Shown here: piece after piece, positions 53,732 to 63,513 of the stretch | How the letters are laid out: every line of letters begins with the position of its first letter | Numbering within the stretch: position 1 is the first letter of the stretch | Assembly: GCF_028331445.1 (NCBI RefSeq) | Contig: NZ_JAQMHX010000001.1 | Location: forward strand, 868,001-932,000 | From: Candidatus Phyllobacterium onerii | GTDB taxonomy: Bacteria > Pseudomonadota > Alphaproteobacteria > Rhizobiales > Rhizobiaceae | Length of the DNA stretch: 64,000 nt | Reading direction: 5' to 3' | Program-made: the position numbers and the translations under genes | The notes under the pieces: model-generated | The model's input: the letters and a program-made list of their open reading frames with translations, nothing else | What the model was told of the DNA's origin: nothing | Databases searched by the model: none

Positions 53732-53973
53732 GCGGCCTTATCCACATAGGTGCAACCCTCGGGAACGGTCACATCGGCGGCAAGCGAAGCATCATATCGA
53801 TAAAGCGTAGAGCAATAGGGACACACCTTCTCATTGTCGTCGCCGAGATCGAGGAAAACATGCGGGTGGTCGAAAGGTGAATTGGCGCCGACGCACATGA
53901 ATTCCTTCACGCCGATGGCAATGCTCGCATGTCCTGCGCTGTTCTGAAAATGAGGGATGCTGTGTCCAGCCAT
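53728..53973 (-). CDS. zf-CHCC zinc-finger protein, NDUFS6-like complex I accessory protein
   Basis: 81 residues. The CHCC zinc site is read as C27 (KEFMCVGA), the histidine in DHPHVFLDLG, and C51/C54 in KVCPYCSTLYRY, the last being the family signature. In Paracoccus the NDUFS6 homologue is a true subunit of complex I. It overlaps the FAD monooxygenase gene by four bases, so both are co-translated; whether they work together is unclear. Together with the NDUFS4-like gene at 30.7 kb it supports an alphaproteobacterial origin. Confidence 0.9.
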   Translation of the reverse strand: MAGHSIPHFQNSAGHASIAIGVKEFMCVGANSPFDHPHVFLDLGDDNEKVCPYCSTLYRYDASLAADVTVPEGCTYVDKAA

Positions 53974-54158
53974 TATTCGCTCCTGAAACCTTTCGCCAAG
54001 CGCGCATAGCGCCCATTCGCTTTGTCTTAAAACAAAAGGCGCGCAAAGGAAACGCGTTCTATGTCGCAGTATTTGTTTCTACATTCGCGAAACAGTGCGA
54101 ATCCTGGAGGCATCCCACCGAAAGGTCAATTATCCTTCAAGCCGGGCTGCTGAAAAAG

Positions 54159-54410
54159 CTATTTCAAAGTAAAAGCAGATGCCTTTTGGCGGGATTTTGG
54201 AATGGCTGCGTACCCCGGGGAGACATACTCCACAATGCGAACATGACCATTGCGTTTGTCGTCGGGCCTTCGAGCCGCGTCTGCTACGACAGCGCGATCC
54301 GCGGGCACGATTGTCAGGCCAACGTTTAATGTTTGGGCATGCGCCGAAGGTATGCCAAAAAATAGTGCGATAAGGACAAAGGCACGAAGAACGGAAATAA
54401 TTTTTTCCAT
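54159..54410 (-). CDS. Small secreted protein of unknown function
   Basis: 83 residues with a clear signal peptide (MEKIISVLRAFVLIALFFGIPSAHA). The mature part, about 58 residues, is basic and extended (IVPADRAVVADAARRPDDKR) and has no cysteine. TGGAGCGG before the ATG is a good ribosome site, so the 14 extra upstream codons are rejected. No family is recognised. It lies about 185 bases downstream of nothing else on its strand and is a lone gene. Confidence 0.7.
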   Translation of the reverse strand: MEKIISVLRAFVLIALFFGIPSAHAQTLNVGLTIVPADRAVVADAARRPDDKRNGHVRIVEYVSPGYAAIPKSRQKASAFTLK

Positions 54411-54640
54411 AGCCGCTCCAGTGAAGTTCATGCATTCAAGCAAGAAATCCAATAGGTTAACGCCGATACGTTATAAAAAGTCCAATCAAAGGTTCGGGCA
54501 TCGGATTAGACATTGCCCTCGGCCGGCCCCGGCCACGGGCATTCATTGCCCGCTAATAAATGACCATGATCTCCGTGTATTGTCGAGTTAATCTGTCAGT
54601 TATTGTTAATATGCTCAGCGCAAATTAGTTTAAATTTGAT

Positions 54641-54663
54641 AATTATTTAGCGGCTAAATAATT
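54641..54663. promoter_or_regulatory. Perfect 11-bp palindrome with one central base
   Basis: AATTATTTAGC-G-GCTAAATAATT. It is placed about 230 bases upstream of the secreted-protein gene and 380 bases upstream of ppk. It looks like a repressor operator, though no known site is matched. Confidence 0.45.
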
Positions 54664-54837
54664 CACAGAAGATCGATCGGTTCTGCATTCTGCCGATGGA
54701 TTTGACTCGAATTCACCCGGCAGAACGATTCCATTTGGATGTTTTTCGCTCTAGAGTGCGATTCAGCTATATGATGACGATCTCAGGACGCTTGCTATCA
54801 AACTGTCAAAAGACTTGTCTAGAGTGAGCGCCGAAGT

Positions 54838-54976
54838 GTCCGTCCTAAAAGTCGCTGCGGCGAGGCATAGGGCGTGGTTTTCGAGAACCGGAGCGCAGCG
54901 TACATTAAGTACGTGAGCACCGGAAGCGCAGAAAATCGCGTCAGATGACCGCCGCAGTAGAGTTCCAAGACGGACA
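54838..54976. repeat. Dispersed hairpin repeat, family A, copy 3
   Basis: Best match to copy 1: AAAAGTCGCTGCGGCGAGGC, TTTTCGAGAACCGGAGCGCA, a variable spacer, GTACGTGAGCACCGGAAGCG and GCCGCAGTAGAGTTCC. Same orientation as copy 1. Ends about 70 bases before ppk. Confidence 0.87.
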
Positions 54977-55045
54977 CCAAGACCATTTTCAAAGGCGCCG
55001 AAGCGTCTTCCATTTTTAACAGGACATTTTTGTCGGAGAATACCA

Positions 55046-57277
55046 ATGAACGAACAATCATCCGCGATTCCGGAAGCCCTGGAAAAAGTGGATACGACTG
55101 CGATTCCACAAGCCCTGGAAAAAGTGGATTTGGCGAATTTGCACACAAGCGTCGATCGCTTCGTCAATCGTGAGTTTTCCTGGCTGCAGTTCAATCGCCG
55201 CGTTCTGGAAGAAGCCGAGAACACGCATCAGCCGTTGCTTGAACGTTTGCGTTTCCTCTCCATCTCGGCGGCCAATCTCGATGAATTCTTCATGGTGCGT
55301 ATCGCCGGTCTTGCAGGGCAGGTACGCGCTGGCGTTTCAGACCGCAGCGACGATGGGCGCACACCCCAGGAACAGCTTGAATTCGTTCTCGATGAGGTCG
55401 TGAAGCTGCAGATTGCCCAGCAGCACCGGTTCGATGATTTGCGGGCGGAAATGCTCAAGGAAAACATCGAGATCGTTCGTCCGGACGGGTTGACCGCCAA
55501 TGAGCAGTCCTGGCTGGAAGACCATTTCCTTGAAACCATCTATCCGGTTCTGACGCCGCTTGCCATTGATCCGGCGCATCCCTTTCCATTCATTCCCAAT
55601 CTTGGTTTCTCGATCGCCATGCTCCTCAACCGGAGCACCGACAATCGTCCAATGACAGCGTTGCTACGTCTGCCTCAAGCGTTGAAGCGCTTCATCCAAA
55701 TTCCGGACGACAAGGGACGTTTCCGTTTCCTCACGCTCGAGGATGCGATCAGCCTGTTTACCGGGCGGCTTTTCCCCGGCTACGAGGTTAAAGGTGCCGG
55801 TACTTTCCGCATCATCCGCGACAGTGATATCGAGGTCGAGGAGGAGGCCGAGGATTTGGTGCGCCTGTTCGAAACCGCGCTCAAGCGCCGCCGTCGTGGT
55901 CAGGTTATTCGCATCGAATTCGACGATGAAATGCCGGAATCACTGCGCAGTTTCGTCGCCACCGAGCTCGGTGTTCCCGATAATCGCATCAGCGTTCTCG
56001 ATGGACTGCTTGCGCTCAACATGATTTCGGAAATCGTCAGCATCCCGCGTGCCGACCTGAAGTTCGTGCCCTATAATCCACGTTTCCCTGAGCGCGTGCG
56101 CGAGCACGGCGGTGATTGTTTTGCGGCTATTCGCGAAAAAGATATCGTCGTTCACCACCCTTACGAATCCTTCGACGTGGTCGTCCAGTTCCTGCGACAG
56201 GCTGCAGCCGATCCGGACGTCGTGGCGATCAAGCAGACCCTCTATCGTACATCGAACGACAGCCCGATCGTGCGTGCGTTGATCGATGCCGCCGATGCCG
56301 GCAAGTCGGTGACGGCGCTTATCGAACTCAAGGCCCGCTTCGACGAGGAAGCCAATATTCGCTGGGCCCGCGATCTGGAACGTGCCGGTGTACAGGTCGT
56401 CTTTGGCTTCATCGAATGGAAGACCCACGCCAAGATGTCGCTGGTCGTGCGCCGTGAAGAGGCGAAGTTGCGCAGTTACGTGCATCTGGGGACGGGAAAT
56501 TATCACCCGATCACTGCGAAGATCTATACCGACCTGTCATTCTTTACTTGCGAGCCGTCTATCGGCCGCGATGTGGCGCAGATATTCAATTTCATCACCG
56601 GCTATACGCCGCCTTCCGGCGAGATGGGCATTGCCGTTTCGCCGATCTCGCTTCGCCCCCGCATCATGCAGCACATTGCCGAGGAAATCGCTCATGCCAA
56701 AGCCGGGCGGCCCGCTTCGATCTGGATGAAGATGAACTCCCTGGTCGACGCGGAAATCATCGACGCGCTCTATGACGCCGGCCGGCAAGGGGTAGAGATC
56801 GATCTCGTCGTGCGTGGCATTTGTTGTCTGCGCCCGCAGCTTCCAGGCCTTTCCGACAATATCCGCGCGAAATCCATCGTTGGACGCTTTCTCGAACACA
56901 GCCGCATCTTCTGCTTTGGCAATGGCGAACCGATGCCGTCGGAAAAGGCGCTGGTTTATTTCGGCTCCGCCGACATGATGACCCGCAATCTCGATCGCCG
57001 CGTCGAGACGCTGGTGCCGATCACCAATCCAACAGTGCATCAACAGGTTCTTTCACAGATTATGTTGGCGAACCTTCTCGACAATCAGCAGAGTTACGAG
57101 TTACTAGCAGACGGAACGTCACGCCGGATCACACCTGCTGACGGGGAAGAAGCTTTTAACGCACAGGAATATTTCATGACAAATCCCAGCCTTTCAGGCC
57201 GTGGCAAGTCGCTGAAGTCTTCAGCACCGCGATTGATTGCGCATCGCAAGCGGTCAAAGAGAAATAAGGCTGCATGA
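55046..57277 (+). CDS. ppk: Polyphosphate kinase
   Basis: 743 residues; builds polyphosphate from ATP. After an N-terminal region comes the PPK core: [36 protein letters not shown], and the catalytic-histidine region [15 protein letters not shown] with [10 protein letters not shown], then ARLVDRGVEID-type strands near [13 protein letters not shown]. The N-terminus contains a near-perfect 12-residue tandem duplication ([24 protein letters not shown]), an oddity. The stop overlaps the ppx start by four bases. Confidence 0.97.
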   Translation: MNEQSSAIPEALEKVDTTAIPQALEKVDLANLHTSVDRFVNREFSWLQFNRRVLEEAENTHQPLLERLRFLSISAANLDEFFMVRIAGLAGQVRAGVSDRSDDGRTPQEQLEFVLDEVVKLQIAQQHRFDDLRAEMLKENIEIVRPDGLTANEQSWLEDHFLETIYPVLTPLAIDPAHPFPFIPNLGFSIAMLLNRSTDNRPMTALLRLPQALKRFIQIPDDKGRFRFLTLEDAISLFTGRLFPGYEVKGAGTFRIIRDSDIEVEEEAEDLVRLFETALKRRRRGQVIRIEFDDEMPESLRSFVATELGVPDNRISVLDGLLALNMISEIVSIPRADLKFVPYNPRFPERVREHGGDCFAAIREKDIVVHHPYESFDVVVQFLRQAAADPDVVAIKQTLYRTSNDSPIVRALIDAADAGKSVTALIELKARFDEEANIRWARDLERAGVQVVFGFIEWKTHAKMSLVVRREEAKLRSYVHLGTGNYHPITAKIYTDLSFFTCEPSIGRDVAQIFNFITGYTPPSGEMGIAVSPISLRPRIMQHIAEEIAHAKAGRPASIWMKMNSLVDAEIIDALYDAGRQGVEIDLVVRGICCLRPQLPGLSDNIRAKSIVGRFLEHSRIFCFGNGEPMPSEKALVYFGSADMMTRNLDRRVETLVPITNPTVHQQVLSQIMLANLLDNQQSYELLADGTSRRITPADGEEAFNAQEYFMTNPSLSGRGKSLKSSAPRLIAHRKRSKRNKAA

Positions 57278-58782
57278 TATCGGCTGCACAAGGACGCGTG
57301 CAGGGGCGTCAACCAGCTGCTGTCATCGATATCGGTTCGAACTCTGTACGTTTGGTGGTGTATGAAGGCGTAAACCGGTCTCCCACCGTTCTATTCAACG
57401 AGAAGATACTCTGCGGCCTTGGCAAGGGGCTGGCGAAAACCGGCAAGCTGAATGCGAAGGCGGTACAAAGCGCGCTGCGTGCTTTGCGTCGTTTTCGCGC
57501 GCTAGCCGATCAGGCCGGGGCAGTTTCACTCGACGTTCTCGCGACAGCTGCGGCGCGCGAGGCCGAGAACGGCTCACAATTCATCCGGGAAGCCGAGGCG
57601 CTACTCAAGGAGCCGATAAAGGTTCTTTCGGGTAGGGAAGAGGCCTATTTCTCCGCGCTTGGCATTATTTCTGGCTTCCATGATCCGGACGGCATTGCCG
57701 GTGATCTTGGCGGCGGCAGTCTGGAACTTGTCGATATCAAGGGCAGTCAGATCGGCGATGGCATCACGCTTCCGCTCGGCGGTCTGCGCCTGCAGGACAT
57801 GTCCGACGGCGATTTGAACAAAGCCACGGAACTAGCAAGAAAGCATCTCGCCTCGGCAAAGCTGCTCGGCAATGGCAAGGGCAGGGCGTTTTATGCGGTT
57901 GGCGGCACATGGCGAAATCTCGCCAAGCTGCATATGAGTGCAAAGCACTACCCGCTTCACGTCATGCATCATTATGAGATCCCGTTCGATGAAGCCCAAC
58001 GCTTCCTCAAGCTTGTTGCGGCAGGCGATCTCGATTACATGCGCGGCATCGAGGACGTTTCCAAAAACCGCCGTTCGCTCCTGTCTTACGGTGCCATAGC
58101 CCTTCTCGAAACCATCCGGTTGATGCGGCCTTCCAAGGTCGTCTTCTCGGCGATTGGCGTGCGCGAGGGTTTTCTCTACTCGCTCCTGTCGGAGAGCGAT
58201 CGACTGGAAGACCCGCTGATCTCGGCAGCAGAAGAACTGGCGGTCTTACGCGCCCGGTCGCCGGCCTATGCGCGCGAGCTGGCGGAGTGGAGTGGAGAGG
58301 CATTTGCGGCCCTCGGTTATGATGAAACCGAGGATGAAAAGCGCTATCGCCGCGCCGCCTGTCTGGTTGCGGATATCAGCTGGCGCGCCCATCCGGATTA
58401 TCGCGGAAGCCAGGCGCTGAACATGATTTCCAACGCCTCCTTCATCGGCATCGATCATCCCGGACGAGCCTATATAGCGCTCGCCAATTTCTTCCGGCAC
58501 GAGGGCGTTTCCACTAGTGTTGCCGACCCGGAACTTGCTGCCATAGCGACACCCCGATTGCTGGAATATTCGAAGATTCTCGCCGCGATCATGCGTATCA
58601 CCTATCCGTTTTCCGCATCGATGGCCGGTGTGGTGCCAAAGCTTTCATGGAAGAAGACGGCGGAAGGGCTCGAGCTTGTGATCGACAAGAGCAAGGCGGA
58701 CCTGATCGGCGATGTGCCGGAGGGCCGCCTGCAGCAGCTGGCAAGGCTGACAGGCAAGAATATCAGGATGGTTGTCAGCTAA
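57274..58782 (+). CDS. ppx: Exopolyphosphatase
   Basis: 502 residues; removes terminal phosphate from polyphosphate (and possibly from pppGpp). The actin-like ATPase core shows [45 protein letters not shown] and [15 protein letters not shown]. The ATG overlaps the ppk stop (ATGA), so synthesis and breakdown enzymes are co-translated. A family A repeat follows in the gap before the convergent purQ gene. Confidence 0.96.
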   Translation: MISAAQGRVQGRQPAAVIDIGSNSVRLVVYEGVNRSPTVLFNEKILCGLGKGLAKTGKLNAKAVQSALRALRRFRALADQAGAVSLDVLATAAAREAENGSQFIREAEALLKEPIKVLSGREEAYFSALGIISGFHDPDGIAGDLGGGSLELVDIKGSQIGDGITLPLGGLRLQDMSDGDLNKATELARKHLASAKLLGNGKGRAFYAVGGTWRNLAKLHMSAKHYPLHVMHHYEIPFDEAQRFLKLVAAGDLDYMRGIEDVSKNRRSLLSYGAIALLETIRLMRPSKVVFSAIGVREGFLYSLLSESDRLEDPLISAAEELAVLRARSPAYARELAEWSGEAFAALGYDETEDEKRYRRAACLVADISWRAHPDYRGSQALNMISNASFIGIDHPGRAYIALANFFRHEGVSTSVADPELAAIATPRLLEYSKILAAIMRITYPFSASMAGVVPKLSWKKTAEGLELVIDKSKADLIGDVPEGRLQQLARLTGKNIRMVVS

Positions 58783-58857
58783 AACGCTGATGAGGCGCCA
58801 TGGTCATTCACGCTATAAGATCGCCCTAGGACTGTTGAGATTCATGCTATGACGCGA

Positions 58858-58946
58858 CGAAAATGGTGGTTTTCGAGCATCGGAGCGCAACGTACTTTAA
58901 GGTACGTGAGCACCGGAGCGCAGAGGAACGCCATTTGCAGGCCGTC
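58858..58946. repeat. Dispersed hairpin repeat, family A, copy 4
   Basis: GGTTTTCGAGCATCGGAGCG then CGTAC, spacer, GTACGTGAGCACCGGAGCG. Outer ends AAATGG and CCATTT close the hairpin. It lies between ppx and purQ, in the same orientation as the other three. Confidence 0.82.
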
Positions 58947-58967
58947 AGAGCGTGAATACCGACAGGC

Positions 58968-59636
58968 CTAGGCGGCGACGCCCAGCACGCCCGTGAACAA
59001 CGCACGGCCGTCGGTCCCGCCATGAGCCGCTTCGATCAGGTTTTCCGGATGTGGCATGAGCCCCAGCACGTTACCGTTCTTGTTGATGATACCCGCGATA
59101 TCGTTCATCGAGCCATTCGGGTTGGTGCCCTCGGCATAACGGAACACCACCTGGCCATCGCCTTCGATGCGCGCCAGCGTCTCGGCGTCCGCAAAATAGT
59201 TGCCATCATGATGCGCGACAGGGCACTGGATGATCTGGCCATGCGAATAGCCGCGGGTGAACGGCGTATTGGCATTGGTGACTTCGAGTTTCACCTGGCG
59301 GCAAACGAATTTCAGCGAGGCATTGCGCATCAGCGCACCGGGCAGGAGGCCGGCTTCCACCAGGATCTGGAAGCCATTGCATACGCCCATCACCATGACG
59401 CCCTTGTTCGCCTTCTCGCGGATCGCTTCCATCACGGGCATGCGCGCTGCGATGGCGCCGCAGCGCAGGTAATCGCCATAGGAAAAGCCGCCGGGGATAA
59501 CAATCAGATCGACATCGGGAATTTCCGTATCCGTCTGCCACACCGTATGCGGTGCAACGCCGGATATCTTGGTCAACGCCGCAATCATGTCGCGGTCACG
59601 GTTAAGGCCGGGAAGGAGTACGACTGCTGATTTCAT
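58968..59636 (-). CDS. purQ: Phosphoribosylformylglycinamidine synthase, glutaminase subunit
   Basis: 222 residues; releases ammonia from glutamine for PurL. The class I amidotransferase nucleophile is in [14 protein letters not shown], with the His/Glu of the triad in [25 protein letters not shown] at the start is the PurQ N-terminus. The ATG overlaps the stop of a small coiled-coil gene by four bases. PurL itself is not in the window. Confidence 0.96.
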   Translation of the reverse strand: MKSAVVLLPGLNRDRDMIAALTKISGVAPHTVWQTDTEIPDVDLIVIPGGFSYGDYLRCGAIAARMPVMEAIREKANKGVMVMGVCNGFQILVEAGLLPGALMRNASLKFVCRQVKLEVTNANTPFTRGYSHGQIIQCPVAHHDGNYFADAETLARIEGDGQVVFRYAEGTNPNGSMNDIAGIINKNGNVLGLMPHPENLIEAAHGGTDGRALFTGVLGVAA

Positions 59637-59887
59637 GGGTGCGGTTCAAACCTTGCTTGTGCTTCTGCGAATTCCCGAAGGTCGAGACGATTTTCAATGC
59701 GTTCGAGACGGTCGACGATCTGGCCGACAGTACCGTGCACATTATTCACGTCGCCCTGCAACATATGAAGATGGTTACGGATGCTAACGTTATCCTGTCG
59801 CAACTCCCGCAGATTATCCTTTAAAGAGGATACGTCCGTCTGCACCTTCCTCAACACTTCGTAAATCAAATCTTGCGTCACTACCAT
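59633..59887 (-). CDS. Small coiled-coil protein encoded between purS and purQ
   Basis: 84 residues. Almost the whole protein is heptad-like helix ([32 protein letters not shown]), so a coiled-coil oligomer is expected. AGGA is placed before the ATG giving [12 protein letters not shown]. The stop overlaps purQ (ATGA) and the start lies 20 bases after purS ends, so it is embedded in the purine operon. No function is known to me; a link to assembly of the PurS-PurQ-PurL complex is speculation. Confidence 0.75.
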   Translation of the reverse strand: MVVTQDLIYEVLRKVQTDVSSLKDNLRELRQDNVSIRNHLHMLQGDVNNVHGTVGQIVDRLERIENRLDLREFAEAQARFEPHP

Positions 59888-59907
59888 GGCGAATCCTTGA
59901 AAAGTCA

Positions 59908-60147
59908 TCAATCAATAGCGAAACTATAATCTTCGATCACCGTATTGGCGAGAAGCTTTTCGCACATTGCCTTGAGGTTCGCCTCGGCCTTTGCCTTGTC
60001 GCTCGTATCAAGTTCGACGTCGAAAACCTTGCCTTGGCGAACCGAGCCGACACCCTCGAAACCGAGGCTGCCGAGAGCACCGACGATCGCCTTGCCCTGC
60101 GGGTCAAGAACGCCATTCTTCAAGGTTACAGTGACACGTGCCTTCAT
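59908..60147 (-). CDS. purS: Phosphoribosylformylglycinamidine synthase, PurS subunit
   Basis: 79 residues; small dimer that joins PurL and PurQ into an active FGAR amidotransferase. The sequence KARVTVTLKNGVLDPQGKAI, GFEGVGSVRQGKVFDVEL and MCEKLLANTVIEDYSF is typical. I use the ATG giving MKARVTV; a longer form overlaps purC. It lies 19 bases after purC, in the order purC-purS-orf-purQ. Confidence 0.95.
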   Translation of the reverse strand: MKARVTVTLKNGVLDPQGKAIVGALGSLGFEGVGSVRQGKVFDVELDTSDKAKAEANLKAMCEKLLANTVIEDYSFAID

Positions 60148-60166
60148 CGATCTGTCTTCTCCGGTG

Positions 60167-60931
60167 TTACTTGACCAATACGGGCCCCGCAGGCCGCGTC
60201 GGTTCGTTTTCATTCATGATGCCGAGACGGCGCGCTACTTCCTGATAGGCCTCGATCAGTCCGCCCATATCGCGGCGAAACCGGTCCTTGTCCATCTTCT
60301 CGCTCGTCTGCGCGTCCCACAGCCGGGCGCTGTCCGGCGAGAATTCGTCGGCAAGAACGATGCGCATCATTTCACCTTCATAAAGCCGGCCGCATTCGAT
60401 CTTGAAATCGACAAGCTGGATACCGACGCCAAGAAACAGCCCGCTCAAAAAGTCGTTGATGCGGATGGCGAGCGCCATGATGTCATCGATTTCCTGCGGT
60501 GCAGCCCAGCCGAAGGCCGTGATGTGCTCCTCGGAGACCATCGGGTCATCGAGCTCGTCGTTCTTGTAGTAGAACTCGATGATCGAGCGGGGCAGCACAG
60601 TGCCTTCCTCGATGCCGAGGCGCTTTGCCAGCGAGCCGGCCGCGATATTGCGCACGACGACCTGCAGCGGGATGATCTCGACTTCCTTGATCAGCTGCTC
60701 GCGCATGTTCATGCGGCGTATAAAGTGCGTCGGGATGCCCATGCGATTGAGCTGGGTGAAGATATATTCGGAAATGCGGTTATTGAGGACGCCCTTGCCG
60801 TCGATTACTTGGGTTTTCTTGGGGTGAAGCACAGTTGTATCGTCTTTGAAATGCTGGACGAGTGTGCCTGGTTCTGGTCCTTCGTAAAGGATCTTTGCTT
60901 TGCCTTCGTAGACACGGCGGCGACGGTTCAT
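60167..60931 (-). CDS. purC: Phosphoribosylaminoimidazole-succinocarboxamide synthase
   Basis: 254 residues, the standard length. [25 protein letters not shown] at the start, [20 protein letters not shown] in the middle, [10 protein letters not shown] and [16 protein letters not shown] are PurC motifs; the enzyme joins aspartate to CAIR using ATP. It is the first gene of the leftward purine operon. Confidence 0.97.
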   Translation of the reverse strand: MNRRRRVYEGKAKILYEGPEPGTLVQHFKDDTTVLHPKKTQVIDGKGVLNNRISEYIFTQLNRMGIPTHFIRRMNMREQLIKEVEIIPLQVVVRNIAAGSLAKRLGIEEGTVLPRSIIEFYYKNDELDDPMVSEEHITAFGWAAPQEIDDIMALAIRINDFLSGLFLGVGIQLVDFKIECGRLYEGEMMRIVLADEFSPDSARLWDAQTSEKMDKDRFRRDMGGLIEAYQEVARRLGIMNENEPTRPAGPVLVK

Positions 60932-61246
60932 TGCGGATTCTCTGGTATTGGAGTTATCGGTCGGCCTTGGGTCTTGGCCGTCATGTTGGCGCGCTAACTA
61001 TCGCAAAAGCAAGCATTCTACAATGATCCTTTATGGAGCTCCCCCGTTTTATGGGTTATATGCTGGTTCTACGACAATATGAAACTAGTCGATGCAGGGA
61101 TGGTCGATTGAGCCTTTTGATTTTGCACGGAATGGTTATATGGGAATCGACAAAGACAAAAACATCGGGACCTGCCTGAAAAACGCCTGATACATGACTG
61201 TATTACTAGTTAACGACACAATTTGCGGGAGCAAGAGAGGATGACA
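60932..61246. other. Intergenic stretch between purC and the zeta-subunit gene
   Basis: About 315 bases with the divergent promoters of the purine operon and the zeta gene. No purine riboswitch or other structured leader is recognisable by eye. It ends in GAGAGG, the ribosome site of the zeta gene. Confidence 0.5.
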
Positions 61247-61561
61247 ATGCAAGATCGCGAAAACGCCTTTGAAAACAAGTATGCGCATGACGCAGAAGTG
61301 CGTTTCAGGGCGGAGGCCCGGCGTAACAAGCTTCTTGGCATCTGGGCGGCGGAAAAGCTCGGCAAGGCCGATGAAGCCGCCGACGCCTATGTGAAAGAGG
61401 TCATCAAGGCTGATTTCCAGGAAGCCGGCGACGACGATGTCTTCCGCAAGATCCGTGCCGATTTCGATGCTGCCGGTATCGACACGTCCGACCATCGCAT
61501 CCGCCGCAAGATGGAAGAGCTGATGATCGAGGCCATACAGCAGATCGAAGGCGCTCCCTGA
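61247..61561 (+). CDS. F1-ATPase inhibitor subunit zeta (DUF1476)
   Basis: 104 residues. The sequence ENAFENKYAHDAEVRFRAEARRNKLLGIWAAE is the inhibitory and four-helix start of the alphaproteobacterial zeta protein, which blocks ATP hydrolysis by F1Fo as IF1 does in mitochondria, and the helix RIRRKMEELMIEAIQQI closes it. Two ATGs follow the GAGAGG site; the second has proper spacing (6 bases). A strong terminator follows, so it is a single gene. Confidence 0.92.
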   Translation: MQDRENAFENKYAHDAEVRFRAEARRNKLLGIWAAEKLGKADEAADAYVKEVIKADFQEAGDDDVFRKIRADFDAAGIDTSDHRIRRKMEELMIEAIQQIEGAP

Positions 61562-61590
61562 TTTCCTGCCGCCCTTTAGAGCCGCAAAAA

Positions 61591-61612
61591 GCCGCCCACT
61601 GGGCGGCTTTTT
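61591..61612 (+). terminator. Rho-independent terminator of the zeta gene
   Basis: GCCGCCC-ACT-GGGCGGC followed by TTTTT. The flanking A-run on the other side makes it symmetrical, but only a rightward gene ends here. It starts 30 bases after the stop. Confidence 0.92.
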
Positions 61613-61648
61613 GTCTGCAGGACGCCTCAGTCGTTTGGAGATTCCCCC

Positions 61649-62362
61649 ATGGTTGAAACTTCCTCTGCAAAGTTCGACACAGCCCGTGCCAATGAATATG
61701 CGCGACAAAGCCGCATCGCACTCGCAGGCTACGATGCATGCCACGAACTTACCGCCTGCATGCTGGCTGCACATCTCGGACATGATCGACCGGCTCGAAT
61801 TCTGGTCGCAGGCGCCGGAGGAACCGCGGGCGAGATCATCGTCTCAGCCAGGCTTGGGCCAAATTGGGATTTTGTCGCAGTCGACCCGTCCCAGCCGATG
61901 CTGGAGCTTGCGCAGAGGAATATTACCGAAGCCCGCATTCAAACCCGCGTGCAGTGCGTGCTGGGCAACGTCTCCGACATATCGGCACAAGAGCCATTTG
62001 ATGCGGCTGTGATGATCGGCGTGCTGCACCATCTGCCGGGCACGCAGATGAAGGCGGATATCCTGAACGAGGTCTCGACACGGCTGAAGCCGGGTGCGCC
62101 GTTCGTCATCGCGGGCAACTATCGTGCATATGCGTCTCAGCCCGTGCTCATGGCGGCATGGGCCGAAAGATGGCGGCTGCATGGTGCGAGCTCTTCCGAG
62201 ATAGAGGCGAAAATGGCAAAGATTCTGCAAGGCGCTGACCCGCCTTTATCCGAAGAAGCTGTATTCTCGCTTCTATCGTCTGCGGGTTTCGAAGCCCCTT
62301 TGCGCTTCTTTTCGAGCCTTTTCTGGGGCGCATGGCTTGCGCAGCGGGCCCGGGCGGATTGA
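61649..62362 (+). CDS. SAM-dependent methyltransferase (class I)
   Basis: 237 residues. The Rossmann motif I is ARILVAGAGGTAGEII, motif II FVAVDPSQPMLELAQ, and motif IV-like FDAAVMIGVLHHLPG. It resembles small-molecule or ubiquinone-type class I methyltransferases, but the substrate is unknown. GGAG lies 9 bases before the ATG. It converges with the GGDEF gene, with only 6 bases between stops. Confidence 0.85.
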   Translation: MVETSSAKFDTARANEYARQSRIALAGYDACHELTACMLAAHLGHDRPARILVAGAGGTAGEIIVSARLGPNWDFVAVDPSQPMLELAQRNITEARIQTRVQCVLGNVSDISAQEPFDAAVMIGVLHHLPGTQMKADILNEVSTRLKPGAPFVIAGNYRAYASQPVLMAAWAERWRLHGASSSEIEAKMAKILQGADPPLSEEAVFSLLSSAGFEAPLRFFSSLFWGAWLAQRARAD

Positions 62363-62368
62363 TCAGAG

Positions 62369-63337
62369 TCAAATTACGCTGATGTGGTTTCGCCCGCCCA
62401 GCTTTGCCTCATAAAGCGCAAGGTCAGCGCGGGAGAAAAGGTCTTGTGCCGTATCGTCCGCCCGCAATGCCGTGATCCCGACCGAACATGTATAAGCAAG
62501 GTCCGGCCAATTCTGCAAAGGGCGGGCCAATCTGATCCGCTCCAGCACGCGCTCAAGAATGCCGATGCCGGTTTCGAGCGGCGTGTCGGGCAGGATCAGC
62601 ATGAATTCCTCACCGCCGATCCTTCCGAAACAATCGAGCCGCCGCACAAAACTGTGCGCGTGCCGGGCGAAATCGAGCAAAACCTGGTCACCCGCCTGAT
62701 GCCCGTAACGATCGTTGATCGCCTTGAAATGGTCGATATCGAGCACGGCGACACAGCCTTTGACGACCCCGTCAGCTGGCAATTCGCGCCGTGTCAGTTC
62801 TTCGAGCCTGGTCATGATGAAACGCCGGTTGCCAACGCCGGTCAGCTCGTCCGTCTGTGAAGCCCGCAATGCGAGATCGCGGTCCTGCCGCAAGCGGCGA
62901 TCATCCGTGCGCAGCGGCGTAATATCGTTGGCGATGCAGAGCATCCAGCCGTTCTGCTGGACTGTTTCCGTCATCCAGAGCCATCGACCATCGACCAGAT
63001 CTGTCTCGAAGGCACGAAACGGCATCTTTCCGCGCCGCGACTGAGTCGATATCAGCCACTCTTCGAAATTCTTTGTCGTGAGCACTGTCCCGAGCCCGGC
63101 ATGGTAGTTACGCCGCATGAGTTCGCCCCAACTCGGCTGTTCCCCCGGCGCCAAATGGAAGGCCGCTCGCCAGCTCTTGTTGGCATAGCGCAAGACATCA
63201 TTCTGGTCATAGAGTGAGATGAGTACCTGGCTTTCATCCTGCGATAACAGGAGGTTGTAGAGAATTTCGTCTCTTAGCCCAGTCTCTTCTATGAATTTTG
63301 GATCGTTTCCATCATGGAAAACTGTCATCTGCACCAT
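62369..63337 (-). CDS. PAS-GGDEF diguanylate cyclase with inhibitory site
   Basis: 322 residues from the ATG used here; a GTG eight codons earlier is possible and no start has a clear ribosome site. Residues 30-145 form a PAS domain (QVLISLYDQNDVLRYANKSW). The GGDEF domain has GGEEF at 241-245, which is active in many cyclases, and RRLD at 232-235, the five-residue-spaced inhibitory I-site that binds cyclic di-GMP. It should therefore be product-inhibited, unlike the cyclase at 28.3 kb. Confidence 0.88.
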   Translation of the reverse strand: MVQMTVFHDGNDPKFIEETGLRDEILYNLLLSQDESQVLISLYDQNDVLRYANKSWRAAFHLAPGEQPSWGELMRRNYHAGLGTVLTTKNFEEWLISTQSRRGKMPFRAFETDLVDGRWLWMTETVQQNGWMLCIANDITPLRTDDRRLRQDRDLALRASQTDELTGVGNRRFIMTRLEELTRRELPADGVVKGCVAVLDIDHFKAINDRYGHQAGDQVLLDFARHAHSFVRRLDCFGRIGGEEFMLILPDTPLETGIGILERVLERIRLARPLQNWPDLAYTCSVGITALRADDTAQDLFSRADLALYEAKLGGRNHISVI

Positions 63338-63513
63338 AATTGCATTGGTGATAGGACTCACATCACCGTTAGTTTACACGATTTCGACCTTACAATCGAT
63401 TCCGTCACGCATTCGTTCCAACGGGCTTGGCAAATGAGAATTTCACCATCGCCCTTGACCAGTCTGCTCTCAGCTTCCCATACTCGCCAAAATCACACAC
63501 GAGGAATCTCCCC

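Larger units (their letters stand above)
54411..55045. other. Intergenic stretch before ppk
   Basis: About 630 bases without a gene. It holds a palindrome (54641-54663), a family A repeat (from 54838), a short hairpin CGGGCA-TTCAT-TGCCCG near 54540, and the promoter of ppk. The first half is markedly AT-rich. Confidence 0.55.
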
